Source: Polaribacter sp. Hel_I_88
GTDB lineage: Bacteria > Bacteroidota > Bacteroidia > Flavobacteriales > Flavobacteriaceae
DNA length: 64,000 nt
Reading direction: 5' to 3'
Assembly: GCF_000687935.1 (NCBI RefSeq)
Contig: NZ_JHZZ01000001.1
Span: forward strand, 310,001-374,000
The notes below the pieces were generated by a model. The model made no database searches and was not told the DNA's origin. It saw nothing but the letters and a program-made list of their open reading frames with translations. The position numbers and the translations under genes are program-made. This document shows positions 18,906-28,325 of the stretch, one piece after another (position 1 is the stretch's first letter; every line of letters starts with the position of its first letter).

Positions 18906-20024
18906 TTACAATTTATCAAATACTTCAGCAATTCTTTCTGTGATCTCTTTTATAGAGCCCACTCCATTAATTCCATAATATTTATCTTGCTCTTCAAAAT
19001 AATTTTTTAGAATTGATGTTTTTGTATTGTATTCGTTAAAACGATTTCTAATTTTTGCTTCATCAGTATCGTCTGTTCTTCCACTCGTTTTTCCTCTTTC
19101 TAACAAACGAGTTACTAAAATATCTTCAGGAACTTCTAAAGCAATCATTCCATTAATTTGCTCGCCTTTATCAGCTAAAAAAGCGTCTAAGGCTACTGCT
19201 TGAGATTGTGTTCTTGGAAAACCATCAAAAATAAAACCATTTGCATCTGCATTTTTTTCTACTTCTGCTTTTAGCATATCTATAGTTACTTCGTCTGGCA
19301 CTAAATCTCCTTGGTCCATATATTCTTTTGCTAACAAACCTAATTCTGTAGCATTTTTAATATTAAAACGAAATACATCTCCTGTAGAAATATGTATTAA
19401 ATTATACATGTCTTTTAAAAATGTAGCTTGCGTTCCTTTCCCTGCTCCTGGAGGTCCAAATAATACGATGTTTTTCATTGTAGGTTTTGTTGATAATTGA
19501 TATATTGATGCATAATTTCTTCCTAATCCATTGTAATCCAAACCATAACCTACAATAAATTTGTCTGCTATATTTTTACCAATATAATCTATTGGGAGTT
19601 CTTTTCTAAACACATCTGGCTTAAAAAACAACGAAACTACTTTTAATTTTTTTACATTTTTGTCTCTAAAAATATCATAAATTTCTTGCAAAGTTGCACC
19701 TGTATCTATAATATCTTCTAAAATTATAACAGTTCTTCCTGTTAAATCTTCATTAATACCAACTAAATGTTTTACTTTTTCTGATGAAGTTGTGCCTTGA
19801 TAAGAGGCTAACTTTACAAAAGATACTTCACAATTTCCTTTATATTCTCTTATAAAATCAGCAGCAAATAAAAAACAGCCATTTAAAATACCCACAAAAA
19901 CTGGTATTTCATCATTTGGTAAATCTGCTTTAACTTGATGTGCTAATTGTTTTACAATTCGAGTAATTTCATCCTTATGGATATAAGGTTTAAAATATAA
20001 ATCGTCAAGTTTTATAATATTCAT
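18906..20024 (-). CDS. adk: Hypoxanthine phosphoribosyltransferase-adenylate kinase fusion
   Basis: A 372-residue fusion of two purine enzymes. Residues 1-182 are a hypoxanthine phosphoribosyltransferase with the PRPP loop VIILEDIIDTGATL, salvaging hypoxanthine/guanine. Residues 183-372 are adenylate kinase: P-loop GPPGAGKGTQ, FDGFPRTQ, and a short LID region (LERGKTSGRTDDTD) without zinc cysteines. The adenylate kinase half begins with its own ATG at 19478, so it could also be made separately. I recall this fusion in Flavobacteriaceae. A strong TATATTTG box lies just 8 bp before the ATG, implying a very short leader. Confidence 0.95.
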   Translation of the reverse strand: MNIIKLDDLYFKPYIHKDEITRIVKQLAHQVKADLPNDEIPVFVGILNGCFLFAADFIREYKGNCEVSFVKLASYQGTTSSEKVKHLVGINEDLTGRTVIILEDIIDTGATLQEIYDIFRDKNVKKLKVVSLFFKPDVFRKELPIDYIGKNIADKFIVGYGLDYNGLGRNYASIYQLSTKPTMKNIVLFGPPGAGKGTQATFLKDMYNLIHISTGDVFRFNIKNATELGLLAKEYMDQGDLVPDEVTIDMLKAEVEKNADANGFIFDGFPRTQSQAVALDAFLADKGEQINGMIALEVPEDILVTRLLERGKTSGRTDDTDEAKIRNRFNEYNTKTSILKNYFEEQDKYYGINGVGSIKEITERIAEVFDKL

Positions 20025-20031
20025 AAGAATG

Positions 20032-20039
20032 CAAATATA
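20032..20039 (-). promoter_or_regulatory. TAnnTTTG -7 box for hpt-adk (near-leaderless)
   Basis: TATATTTG ends 7 bp before the ATG at 20024, so transcription would start within a few bases of the start codon. It follows directly after the secDF terminator. Confidence 0.55.
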
Positions 20040-20057
20040 ATAGCTATATGTTAAAGT

Positions 20058-20110
20058 AAAAAACCGTTTTCTTATACTGAACTTATTTAAGTGTCGTATA
20101 AGAAAACGGG
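20058..20110 (-). terminator. Intrinsic terminator after secDF
   Basis: On the minus strand CCGTTTTCTTATAC pairs perfectly with GTATAAGAAAACGG (14 bp), followed by TTTTTTA. It lies about 24 bp after the secDF stop codon. Confidence 0.85.
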
Positions 20111-20133
20111 TTTAAATTATAATAATTAGATGG

Positions 20134-23106
20134 TTATTCTTTATCGTCTTTTTTAGTAGTATCATACATAATTGGTGTTGCCACAAATATAGACGAATAC
20201 GTACCTACAATAATACCTACAATTAATGCAAACATAAATCCTTTAATAGAATCTCCTCCGAAAAAGAAAATTGCTAACATAACCAACAAGGTTGTTAAAG
20301 AAGTATTTATTGTTCTTCCTAAAGTTTTGTTGATTGCATCATTAATTAAAACATTTCGTTTACCAATTCTCTCGTTTGTAAATTCTCTAATTCTATCGAA
20401 AATAATAACGGTATCATTTAAAGAGTATCCAACAACTGTTAATATGGCTGCAATAAAAGATTGATCTATTTCCATATCAAAAGGCATGATATTGTATGCA
20501 ATTGAAAATACACCTAATACTAATAATACATCATGAAAAACTGCTGCAACTGCACCAAAACTATAAGATATTTTTCTAAAACGTAATAAAATATATAAGA
20601 ACACAATTAGTAAAGAACCAAATACAGAATATAAAGCTGATGTTTTAATATCATCTGCAATAGTAGGTTCTACTTTCATGTAACTCATAACTCCAGCTCC
20701 GTTTTTCTCAAAACCTGGTTTAAAGTTTTCGTAAGTGGTAGTTCCTAAATAAGATTTTAAACCAGTATATAAAGTGTTTTGAACATCTTCATCTACTTCT
20801 TGACCTTCTTCTTCAATCTTATAAGCTGTTGTTATTTTCAATTGATTATCATCTCCATATGTTTTTACTTCTGGAGCTGTACCAAATGAAGCTTTTAAAC
20901 TTTCTGCTACTTCTGTTGCATTCATAGACTGCTCAAAACGAACAACGTAAGATCTTCCTCCTTTAAAATCTACTCCCTGTTTTAAACCAACTGTAAAAAT
21001 AGAAATAAGACTAATGATAATTAATGTACCAGAAATAACATAAGCAACTTTACGTTTCTTAATATATTGAATGTTAATTTTTTCGAACCATCCTTTAGAA
21101 ACTGATGTATTGAATGTTAAGTTAGCACCTTTGTTAACAGCACCATCAATTAAAATACGCGTAATAAATACAGCCGTAAATAATGATGTTAAAATACCGA
21201 TTATTAATGTTAAGGCAAATCCTTTAATTGGTCCTGTTCCAAAAACATATAAAATAACACCTGTTAATAAAGTTGTAATGTTTGCATCAATAATTGCAGA
21301 TAAAGCTCCTTTAATAGAGAAACCTTCTTCTACAGATTGTTTTAAACCTTTTTTAGCATTCAATGCTTCTTTAATTCTTTCAAAGATAATTACGTTGGCA
21401 TCCACACACATACCAATTGTTAGAATAATACCTGCAATTCCAGGTAACGTTAACACTGCATTAAACGACGCTAAAATTCCGAAAATAAAGATGATGTTTA
21501 CAATTAAAGCAATATCTGCATAGATTCCTGCTTTTCCATAATATAAAATCATCCAAAGTAGTACTATTAAAATTGCAATACCAAAAGAGATAAAACTTGC
21601 ATCAATTGCTTCTTGTCCTAAAGATGGCCCAACAACTTCTGCTTGAATAATTCTTGCAGCAGCAGGTAATTTACCAGCTTTTAATACTGTAGAAATATCT
21701 TCTGCTTCTGCAACTGTCATAGTTCCTCCAGAAATAGAAGTTCTACCTCCAGTAATTGCCTGGTTTACAGAAGGTGCAGTGTACACATAATCGTCTAGAA
21801 CAACAGCAACAAAATTACCAACATTATCTGCTGTCATTTTTGCCCATTGTTTTGTTCCAGAACTATTCATTGTCATGCTAACTTCTGGCTTATTCAATTG
21901 GTCAAAAACCTGACCAGCATCTAAAATAACATCACCTTCAATAGTTGGTTTGTCATTTCTGTTTCCTTTAATTGCATATAACTCAATTAACTCAGCAGTT
22001 CCATCTGTACTTGTATTAGACTTGTAATTCCATAAGAATTTAGCATACTTTAGTTCGTTTGGTAATAAAGCTCTAATTTCTTTTCTTTTTAATAAATCAT
22101 TTACAGTAGTAGTATCTAAAACATTAGCTTGTGCAACTACAGAGCTTAACTGTTGCTGAGATTGTGCAACATTTGGCATTAAATACGTAAATAAATTCTT
22201 TTGATTTTCTTCGGAAGCATCTAAATCATCACCTAATAAATCGTCAATATCATCTTTTTTAATGGTATCGTTTTCTTGCTCGTTAACTGTTTTAACGTTT
22301 AATAATTCAGCAACTTTTGCATTCGCTTCAAAGAAAAAGTTTTGAACCTCTGCATTGGTATGCACTTCCCAAAACTGTAATTCAGCTTTACTCGTAATTA
22401 ATCTTATAACACGATCAATATCTCTTGCTCCTGGTAATTCAATTTGAATTCTACCAGAATTACCAATTCTTTGAATACTTGGTTGCGTTACCCCAAACTT
22501 ATCAATTCTACTTCTTAAAACTTCAAAAGCAGTACCAATAGAACTGTTAATTTCTTCTTGCAAAGTTTCTCTTACAGTAATATTTGCTTCATCAAAAGAT
22601 ATTTTTTCGCTTAAAGCTTTTGTACCAAAAATAGAAGGATCACTTAATTTTGTAGTTCCAGCTACTTTTTCAAATTCCTCAAAAAATAAATCTAAGTAAT
22701 TAGCATTACTATTTTTCTGAGCTTCATCTGCAGCAAGTAATGCTTTATTAAAGGCTTCGTTTTGAGACTCGTTAGATAAACTGATTAAAACTTCTTTTAC
22801 AGAAATTTGTAAAATAGCGTTAATACCTCCTTTTAAATCAAGACCAAGATTCATCTCTTTGTCTTTCACATCATTATAAGAATAAGAAGCGATTCCTAAA
22901 TCTATAATATTTTTGTTGGCAACACTGTCTAAATATTTTCCTTCAGATTTTGCGATTTCTCTTACATTTTCATCTGGATGTAAATTTTTAGCATATGCTA
23001 CTGCATCATCTTCTACTTTGTTTGCTAAAAATGTAAATGATAATTGGTATAAACTCACTAATCCAAAAAGGATTGCGAATACCTTAATAAGTCCTTTGTT
23101 TTGCAT
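20134..23106 (-). CDS. secDF: SecDF fusion, protein translocase accessory subunit
   Basis: A 990-residue fusion of SecD and SecF, the proton-driven membrane proteins that pull secreted proteins out of SecYEG. SecD spans about 1-640: one N-terminal helix, the conserved LGLDLKGG motif, the P1 periplasmic head and five C-terminal helices including GIAGIILTIGMCVDANVIIFERIKE (split). SecF spans about 665-990, with GVDFKGGR and GYSLNDTVIIFDRIRE. The fused form is usual in Bacteroidota. It has a well-formed TTG-N20-TATATTTG promoter and a terminator, so it is monocistronic. Confidence 0.97.
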   Translation of the reverse strand: MQNKGLIKVFAILFGLVSLYQLSFTFLANKVEDDAVAYAKNLHPDENVREIAKSEGKYLDSVANKNIIDLGIASYSYNDVKDKEMNLGLDLKGGINAILQISVKEVLISLSNESQNEAFNKALLAADEAQKNSNANYLDLFFEEFEKVAGTTKLSDPSIFGTKALSEKISFDEANITVRETLQEEINSSIGTAFEVLRSRIDKFGVTQPSIQRIGNSGRIQIELPGARDIDRVIRLITSKAELQFWEVHTNAEVQNFFFEANAKVAELLNVKTVNEQENDTIKKDDIDDLLGDDLDASEENQKNLFTYLMPNVAQSQQQLSSVVAQANVLDTTTVNDLLKRKEIRALLPNELKYAKFLWNYKSNTSTDGTAELIELYAIKGNRNDKPTIEGDVILDAGQVFDQLNKPEVSMTMNSSGTKQWAKMTADNVGNFVAVVLDDYVYTAPSVNQAITGGRTSISGGTMTVAEAEDISTVLKAGKLPAAARIIQAEVVGPSLGQEAIDASFISFGIAILIVLLWMILYYGKAGIYADIALIVNIIFIFGILASFNAVLTLPGIAGIILTIGMCVDANVIIFERIKEALNAKKGLKQSVEEGFSIKGALSAIIDANITTLLTGVILYVFGTGPIKGFALTLIIGILTSLFTAVFITRILIDGAVNKGANLTFNTSVSKGWFEKINIQYIKKRKVAYVISGTLIIISLISIFTVGLKQGVDFKGGRSYVVRFEQSMNATEVAESLKASFGTAPEVKTYGDDNQLKITTAYKIEEEGQEVDEDVQNTLYTGLKSYLGTTTYENFKPGFEKNGAGVMSYMKVEPTIADDIKTSALYSVFGSLLIVFLYILLRFRKISYSFGAVAAVFHDVLLVLGVFSIAYNIMPFDMEIDQSFIAAILTVVGYSLNDTVIIFDRIREFTNERIGKRNVLINDAINKTLGRTINTSLTTLLVMLAIFFFGGDSIKGFMFALIVGIIVGTYSSIFVATPIMYDTTKKDDKE

Positions 23107-23146
23107 TCTATTTATAGTTGTTTGTTAGTCAAAAAATTAAAACGGG

Positions 23147-23177
23147 CAAATATATAACTTCTCGTACTTTTTGACAA
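23147..23177 (-). promoter_or_regulatory. Bacteroidota-type promoter of secDF
   Basis: The minus strand shows TTG (23177-23175), a 20-bp spacer and TATATTTG (23154-23147), a full match to the TTG/TAnnTTTG consensus. It is about 40 bp before the ATG. Confidence 0.75.
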
Positions 23178-23270
23178 TGATTTATTTTAATGATTTTTTT
23201 TTGAGTAATAAAGTTAATACTCAAGTGTAAATGGCGATTATTAGTATTTAAAATCTGCCAAATACAAAAT

Positions 23271-23885
23271 TTAGCTATTGAAGTGTATTGGGCCAGCCCT
23301 AACCTCTGGTTTGCAATGAGGTTTGTTGTCTTTAACTATAGAAAGACTTTTATGAAACGTATAGCATGTTTTAAAAACCTTGTTAGCTTCTTTAACTTGA
23401 ACATTTGCTAATGACGCATAGTTTTGATTTGTTGAAAACCTTTGTGCATCATATTTAATTTCTAAAACAGCATTTTTATCTGAATTCGATAATTCAACAT
23501 CGGTATTTAGCTCATAAACATCTAAATTATAACTAGAGGTTGATTTTGAAAAAGGAAAATTTTCTTGTTGTTTTTTTGAAGAATTTTGAAGACCTAATAA
23601 ATCATCTTCTGAAAGAATTTCTTTAATATCGGAAGCATTTACAACACTAAAATAAGAGATTTTTAAAGCGCCTTTTTTAGTTTCTTTAACCTCAATATTG
23701 GTTGCACCTGCTCTAAGTAACTTTTCTTTTACATCAAAAATGGTATTGTCTATGTTTTTTTTGTGATTTTTTACACCAACAAATTCAAGAACAATTTCTT
23801 GATTAGGTTCGTATACTTTATCTTGGAAAGCTCCAAAACAAAGGCAAAAAAATAATAAAGCACCAATAAACCACTTTGCTTTCAT
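23271..23885 (-). CDS. Secreted protein of unknown function
   Basis: A 204-residue protein with a signal-peptide-like start (MKAKWFIGALLFFCLCFGAFQ). I do not recognise a family. The mature part is mixed alpha/beta with a region resembling a small ferredoxin-like fold (FDVKEKLLRAGATNIEVKET). The C-terminal end has two Cys (FKTCYTFH, PHCKPEVRAGP). It is between secDF and fhs with its own TATATTTG box 5 bp before the ATG, so the transcript would be leaderless or nearly so. Confidence 0.65.
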   Translation of the reverse strand: MKAKWFIGALLFFCLCFGAFQDKVYEPNQEIVLEFVGVKNHKKNIDNTIFDVKEKLLRAGATNIEVKETKKGALKISYFSVVNASDIKEILSEDDLLGLQNSSKKQQENFPFSKSTSSYNLDVYELNTDVELSNSDKNAVLEIKYDAQRFSTNQNYASLANVQVKEANKVFKTCYTFHKSLSIVKDNKPHCKPEVRAGPIHFNS

Positions 23886-23889
23886 GCTC

Positions 23890-23897
23890 CAAATATA
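23890..23897 (-). promoter_or_regulatory. TAnnTTTG -7 box, leaderless arrangement
   Basis: TATATTTG ends 5 bp before the ATG at 23885. The expected transcription start nearly coincides with the start codon. Confidence 0.5.
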
Positions 23898-24016
23898 TAT
23901 AAAAAAGATGGGTTTGTTCTTTAGAAATTTAGAATCTTAATTATTTTAAAATTTAATTTTATTAATTGAGTATATTTAGTCTTTATAAAAAATAAAATCG
24001 AACATAAGTTAAAAAT

Positions 24017-25693
24017 ATGACACACCTATCTGATATAGAAATTGCACAAGCAAAACAATTACAACATATAAAATCAATCGCAGAAAAATTACATATTATA
24101 GAAGACGATTTAGAAATGTATGGTAAATACAAAGCTAAATTGCCTTTATTTTTAATTGACGATGCTAAAATTGCCAAAAACAATTTAGTCTTAGTAACTG
24201 CATTAACACCAACACCAGCAGGTGAAGGGAAAACAACAGTTTCAATTGGTTTAACAGAAGGTTTAAATAAAATAGGAAAACAAGCAACTGTGGTTTTAAG
24301 AGAGCCTTCTCTAGGTCCCGTTTTTGGTATAAAAGGTGGTGCAGCAGGTGGTGGTTATTCTCAAGTTGTGCCCATGGAAGATATCAACTTGCACTTTACA
24401 GGCGATTTTAATGCAGTAGAAAAAGCCAACAATTTATTAGCTGCTTTAATTGATAATAACATTCAAAGTAAAACAAACAATTTAAATATTGATCCAAGAA
24501 CTATTCTTTGGAAACGTGTTATCGATATGAACGATCGTGCTTTGAGAGATATTACTATTGGCTTAGGAGGCACAGCTAATGGTGTGCCAAGACAAGATGG
24601 TTTTAATATAACTCCTGCATCAGAAGTTATGGCAATTTTATGTATGGCAACAAATTTAGAAAACTTAAAAAAACGTTTGGGTGATATTTTTATTGGTTTT
24701 ACTTATGATAATACTCCTGTTTTTGCCAGAGATTTAAAAGCAGAAAATGCCATGGCTATATTATTAAAAGATGCTATAAAACCAAATTTGGTGCAAACTT
24801 TAGAGGAAAATCCAGCAATTATTCATGGAGGTCCTTTTGCGAATATTGCACAAGGAACCAATACAATTATTGCCACAAAAATGGGCTTATCTCTTTCTAA
24901 TTATGTAGTTACAGAAGCTGGTTTTGGTGCAGATTTAGGAGCAGAAAAATTTTTAAATATAAAATCTCAGTTCGCAGGTTTAAATCCTAAATGTGTTGTT
25001 TTAGTTGCAACCTTAAGAGCTTTACGTCATCATGGAGGTGCTAAAGCAGCTGCTTACAATACTGCAGATTTAGAGAAAGTAAAAGAGGGATTCAAAAATT
25101 TAGAAAAACACATCGAAAATATTCGCAAGTTTAACATTGAACCAGTGGTTGCAATTAATTCTTTTGTTTCAGATACTGATGAAGAAATTCAGTTTGTAAT
25201 TGAAAAATGCGCTAGCTTAGGAGTTACTGCTGTTGTATCTGAAGGTTGGGTAAAAGGAGGTGAAGGCACAAGAAATTTAGCCAAAGCTGTAGTTGATGTG
25301 GTAGAAAATAAAGCCACACAATACAAACCTTTGTATGATTGGAAATCACCAATAACTGATAAAATAGAAATTATTGCAAAAGAAATTTACGGAGCAGAAA
25401 AAGTTGTTTTCGATAATAAAGCACTTTTAAATTTAAAAAGAATTGATAGATTAGGATTTAATGATTTTGCTGTGTGTATGGCAAAAACGCAGAAATCTTT
25501 TTCTGATGATGATAAATTAATTGGAAGACCAACAGGATTTTCAATTACAGTTCGTGAGATAGAGATTGCAGCAGGTGCCCAATTTGTAATTCCTATTCTT
25601 GGTAAAATGATGCGAATGCCTGGTTTACCCTCAATTCCTGCATCAGAACATATGAATATTGATAATGATGGCGTAATTTCTGGATTGTCTTAA
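24017..25693 (+). CDS. fhs: Formate-tetrahydrofolate ligase
   Basis: A 558-residue enzyme making 10-formyl-tetrahydrofolate from formate, THF and ATP for one-carbon metabolism. The family P-loop TPAGEGKTTVSIGL is at ~68-81. Further signatures are LREPSLGPVFGIKGGAAGGG (~94-113) and GLPSIPASEHMNID near the C terminus. The length is normal for the family (about 555). It is monocistronic, with divergent/convergent neighbours on both sides. Confidence 0.97.
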   Translation: MTHLSDIEIAQAKQLQHIKSIAEKLHIIEDDLEMYGKYKAKLPLFLIDDAKIAKNNLVLVTALTPTPAGEGKTTVSIGLTEGLNKIGKQATVVLREPSLGPVFGIKGGAAGGGYSQVVPMEDINLHFTGDFNAVEKANNLLAALIDNNIQSKTNNLNIDPRTILWKRVIDMNDRALRDITIGLGGTANGVPRQDGFNITPASEVMAILCMATNLENLKKRLGDIFIGFTYDNTPVFARDLKAENAMAILLKDAIKPNLVQTLEENPAIIHGGPFANIAQGTNTIIATKMGLSLSNYVVTEAGFGADLGAEKFLNIKSQFAGLNPKCVVLVATLRALRHHGGAKAAAYNTADLEKVKEGFKNLEKHIENIRKFNIEPVVAINSFVSDTDEEIQFVIEKCASLGVTAVVSEGWVKGGEGTRNLAKAVVDVVENKATQYKPLYDWKSPITDKIEIIAKEIYGAEKVVFDNKALLNLKRIDRLGFNDFAVCMAKTQKSFSDDDKLIGRPTGFSITVREIEIAAGAQFVIPILGKMMRMPGLPSIPASEHMNIDNDGVISGLS

Positions 25694-25725
25694 AACCCCT
25701 TTTAATTCCCCAAAGGGGAAATTTA
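25694..25725. repeat. CCCC-AAA-GGGG intergenic repeat
   Basis: AACCCCTTTTAATTCCCC AAAGGGGAA forms a hairpin immediately after the fhs stop codon. Related sequences punctuate the trp operon (42850, 43642, 45858, 46464). Confidence 0.6.
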
Positions 25726-25773
25726 GCTTTTTCAAATATTTATTTTTTTTGTTTTTTTTTTAAATGTTAACGT

Positions 25774-25811
25774 CAGACCTCACAGGTTTTTAAAACCTGT
25801 GAGGTCTTTTT
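25774..25811. repeat. GACCTCACAGG palindromic repeat, terminator-like
   Basis: AGACCTCACAGGTTTT and its complement form a near-perfect palindrome followed by TTTTT, between the convergent fhs and recQ ends. A sister copy with GACCTGACAGG is at 48590-48627. It probably acts as a bidirectional terminator. Confidence 0.75.
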
Positions 25812-25840
25812 AACTGGAAACAACAACTTAATTCACTTTT

Positions 25841-27952
25841 CTACTCATTTTTTAAAATCAATGTAATACTTATTCTTATTTCACTATAAGAAACTTCTTC
25901 ACTTAATTTTTCATAAATTGGTTTTAGCTCAATTTTTCTATTCAAATCATTAAAAGCTACTCTAACTTTTTCGATGGTTTCTTGGGTTACATATTTTTCT
26001 AAATCGATGTCTTTTCCCTCAGCATATAATTGAGATAAGTGCGAAAAGATTGTAGTAATCGATAATTCTCTTTTTTCTGCAATTTCTGCAGGACTGAATC
26101 CTTCTTTATAATAATTATACGTTTTACTGGTTGTAGGTACTTTTCTAGGTTTTGCAACCGCTTTAAATTTACGAATCACATCAATAAATTCAGCTCCATA
26201 TTTTTCCATTTTATTCATACCAACTCCAGAGATTGCTAAAAACTCATTTTCTGTTGTTGGCAATGCACTTGCCATTAATTTTAAAGTTTTATCACTAAAA
26301 ACAATATAGGCAGGCATATTTTCTTCTTTTGCAATGGCATATCTTATCTTTTTGAGTTCCGTAAATACATCTTTATTTACTTCGCCTTCAGTAACAATTT
26401 TTAAAGTTTTTTGAACTTTCTTTTTATCTGCAGGAGCTACAGGTGTTGTTAAACGTATTTTTTTATCACCTTTTAAAACTTGCCAACCAATAGTTGTTAT
26501 TTTTAAGGCAGAACTTTCTGCGTACATAATTTCTATCAAACCTTGGTTTGCCATTTGAATTACATAATCTCGCCAATCAAAAAAACTTACATCTTTCCCT
26601 ACTCCATAAGTTTTTAAGCTTGCATAGTTTTTTTCATGAATATCTGCATTATTACTTCCTCTCAAGACATTTATTAGCATTGTAATTCCGTCTTTCTCAC
26701 CCATTCTTACAATTCCAGAAAGTGCTTTTTGAGCTAAAATTGTACCATCAAAATCTTTAGGCGGATTTTCACAAACATCACAATTACCACAATTTTCTGA
26801 TAAATGTTCTCCAAAATAGGATAACAAAATTTTTCTTCTGCAAGATTTCGCTTCTGCAAATTGCAACATTCTATTGAGTTTTTCTTTTTGCATCACTACA
26901 TTTGCTCCTTGATCTGCAAACTGACTGTACAAAACAAAATCTCTCATATTAAAGTAAAGCAACGTTTCTGATGGCAAACCATCTCTTCCTGCTCTACCAA
27001 TTTCTTGATAATATCCTTCTAAATTTTTTGGTAAATTATAATGAATTACAAAACGCACGTTCGATTTGTCAATACCCATTCCAAAAGCAATGGTTGCCAC
27101 AATTATTTTTATTTCATCATTGATAAAGTCGGTTTGTGTTTGCTCTCTTTCTTCATTGTCCATTCCTGCATGATAAAACGCAACAGAATGGCCTTCTTGT
27201 TTTAAATAACTTGCAACTTCTTCTGTGTTTTTTCGGCTTAAACAATAAATAATGCCACTTTCATTTTTTCGCCTTTCTATAAAATTAGCGATTTCTTGCA
27301 GTTTTTTTCTTTTTTGAACTTGTCCACGAACATCGATACTCAGATTTTTCCTATCGAAAGAAGAGATAAATAATTTTGATTTTCTCAGCCCTAATTGTGC
27401 TTCAATATCTTTTCTGGCGGATTTATCTGCAGTAGCTGTTAATGCCATAAAAGGTACATTTGGCAGCGAATTTCTAAATACTTTAAGCTGTGTGTATTCT
27501 GGTCTAAAATCATGACCCCACATACTTACACAATGTGCTTCATCAATAGCAACTAATTTTATATTGAGTTGTTTTAACCAAGTATTACTTACGGAAATTA
27601 ATTTTTCTGGGGATAAATAAAGCAATTGTATTTCTCCATTTATAGCGCTGTTGATGACCTCGTTTTCTTCTTCGACAGAAATTGAACTATTAAAAAAATC
27701 GGCTTTTATTCCATTTGATTTCAACGCTTGAACTTGATCTTTCATCAACGAAATAAGTGGAGAAACAACGATTGTTATTCCATCAAATAATAAAGCAGGA
27801 ATTTGAAAACACATCGATTTTCCACCTCCAGTTGGCATCAGCACAAAACTATCTTTACCTTCTAAAGTTCTGTTGATAATCTCCTCTTGTAAAGGACGAA
27901 AATTATCATATCCGAAGGTGTTTTTTAAAATAGTATGTGTTTTGTTTTTCAT
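25841..27952 (-). CDS. recQ: ATP-dependent DNA helicase RecQ
   Basis: A 703-residue 3'-5' helicase of recombination repair. Domains in order: SF2 helicase (Walker A MPTGGGKSMCFQ, DEAH in AIDEAHCVSMWGHDFR, motif VI YYQEIGRAGRDG), RQC with the four zinc cysteines in CRRKILLSYFGE...CGNCDVC, HRDC at ~530-600 (ISGVGMNKMEKYG), and a C-terminal helix-turn-helix (SPAEIAEKRELSITTIFSHL). Order and length match flavobacterial RecQ. A TATGTTTG box is 18 bp before the ATG. Confidence 0.97.
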   Translation of the reverse strand: MKNKTHTILKNTFGYDNFRPLQEEIINRTLEGKDSFVLMPTGGGKSMCFQIPALLFDGITIVVSPLISLMKDQVQALKSNGIKADFFNSSISVEEENEVINSAINGEIQLLYLSPEKLISVSNTWLKQLNIKLVAIDEAHCVSMWGHDFRPEYTQLKVFRNSLPNVPFMALTATADKSARKDIEAQLGLRKSKLFISSFDRKNLSIDVRGQVQKRKKLQEIANFIERRKNESGIIYCLSRKNTEEVASYLKQEGHSVAFYHAGMDNEEREQTQTDFINDEIKIIVATIAFGMGIDKSNVRFVIHYNLPKNLEGYYQEIGRAGRDGLPSETLLYFNMRDFVLYSQFADQGANVVMQKEKLNRMLQFAEAKSCRRKILLSYFGEHLSENCGNCDVCENPPKDFDGTILAQKALSGIVRMGEKDGITMLINVLRGSNNADIHEKNYASLKTYGVGKDVSFFDWRDYVIQMANQGLIEIMYAESSALKITTIGWQVLKGDKKIRLTTPVAPADKKKVQKTLKIVTEGEVNKDVFTELKKIRYAIAKEENMPAYIVFSDKTLKLMASALPTTENEFLAISGVGMNKMEKYGAEFIDVIRKFKAVAKPRKVPTTSKTYNYYKEGFSPAEIAEKRELSITTIFSHLSQLYAEGKDIDLEKYVTQETIEKVRVAFNDLNRKIELKPIYEKLSEEVSYSEIRISITLILKNE

Positions 27953-27970
27953 TTTTTAGCAATTAGACTA

Positions 27971-27978
27971 CAAACATA
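27971..27978 (-). promoter_or_regulatory. TAnnTTTG -7 box for recQ
   Basis: TATGTTTG on the minus strand, about 19 bp before the recQ start. No clear -33 TTG. Apart from this box, the 28118-28190 repeat and the mdh terminator, the 373-bp gap 27953-28325 shows nothing I recognise. Confidence 0.45.
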
Positions 27979-28117
27979 CGTAGATTATATATCTATAGAA
28001 AAATAGATTATTATTTAAATATCTCAAAGTAGATATCTTAATTTATAAAATTGACTTTTTCAAGAACCTATTAATAAAATTCAAAATCTTTATAAATTAT
28101 ATTCTGACTCCAATTAT

Positions 28118-28190
28118 AACTACGAGTGTCAGTCTGAGCTTGTCGAAGACTACTTGATCAACTATACTGCACTTCGACAAGCTCAGTGTA
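28118..28190. repeat. Inverted CTTCGACAAGCTCAG repeat pair
   Basis: CTGAGCTTGTCGAAG (28134-28148) and CTTCGACAAGCTCAG (28172-28186) form a perfect 15-bp inverted repeat with a 23-bp spacer. This core is a widespread Bacteroidota dispersed repeat. It lies between recQ and mdh. Confidence 0.8.
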
Positions 28191-28256
28191 ACATTTTGAG
28201 TTTTAATTGCACTATATAATTAAAATTAATTTTCTATCATTAAAAGTTATACGAAC

Positions 28257-28291
28257 AAAAAAATCCAACTTTTTCAAGTTGGATTTTTTAC
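28257..28291 (-). terminator. Intrinsic terminator after mdh
   Basis: AAAATCCAACTT/AAGTTGGATTTT stem with a short loop and T/A runs on both sides, about 35 bp beyond the mdh stop codon. It would work in both directions. Confidence 0.8.
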
Positions 28292-28325
28292 TATTTACAA
28301 ATTCCTAAAAACTAGGAACTATATT

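Noticed and set aside
21071..21523. 150-residue frame opposite secDF
   Set aside because: It is antisense to the conserved membrane domain of secDF and has no recognisable protein features.
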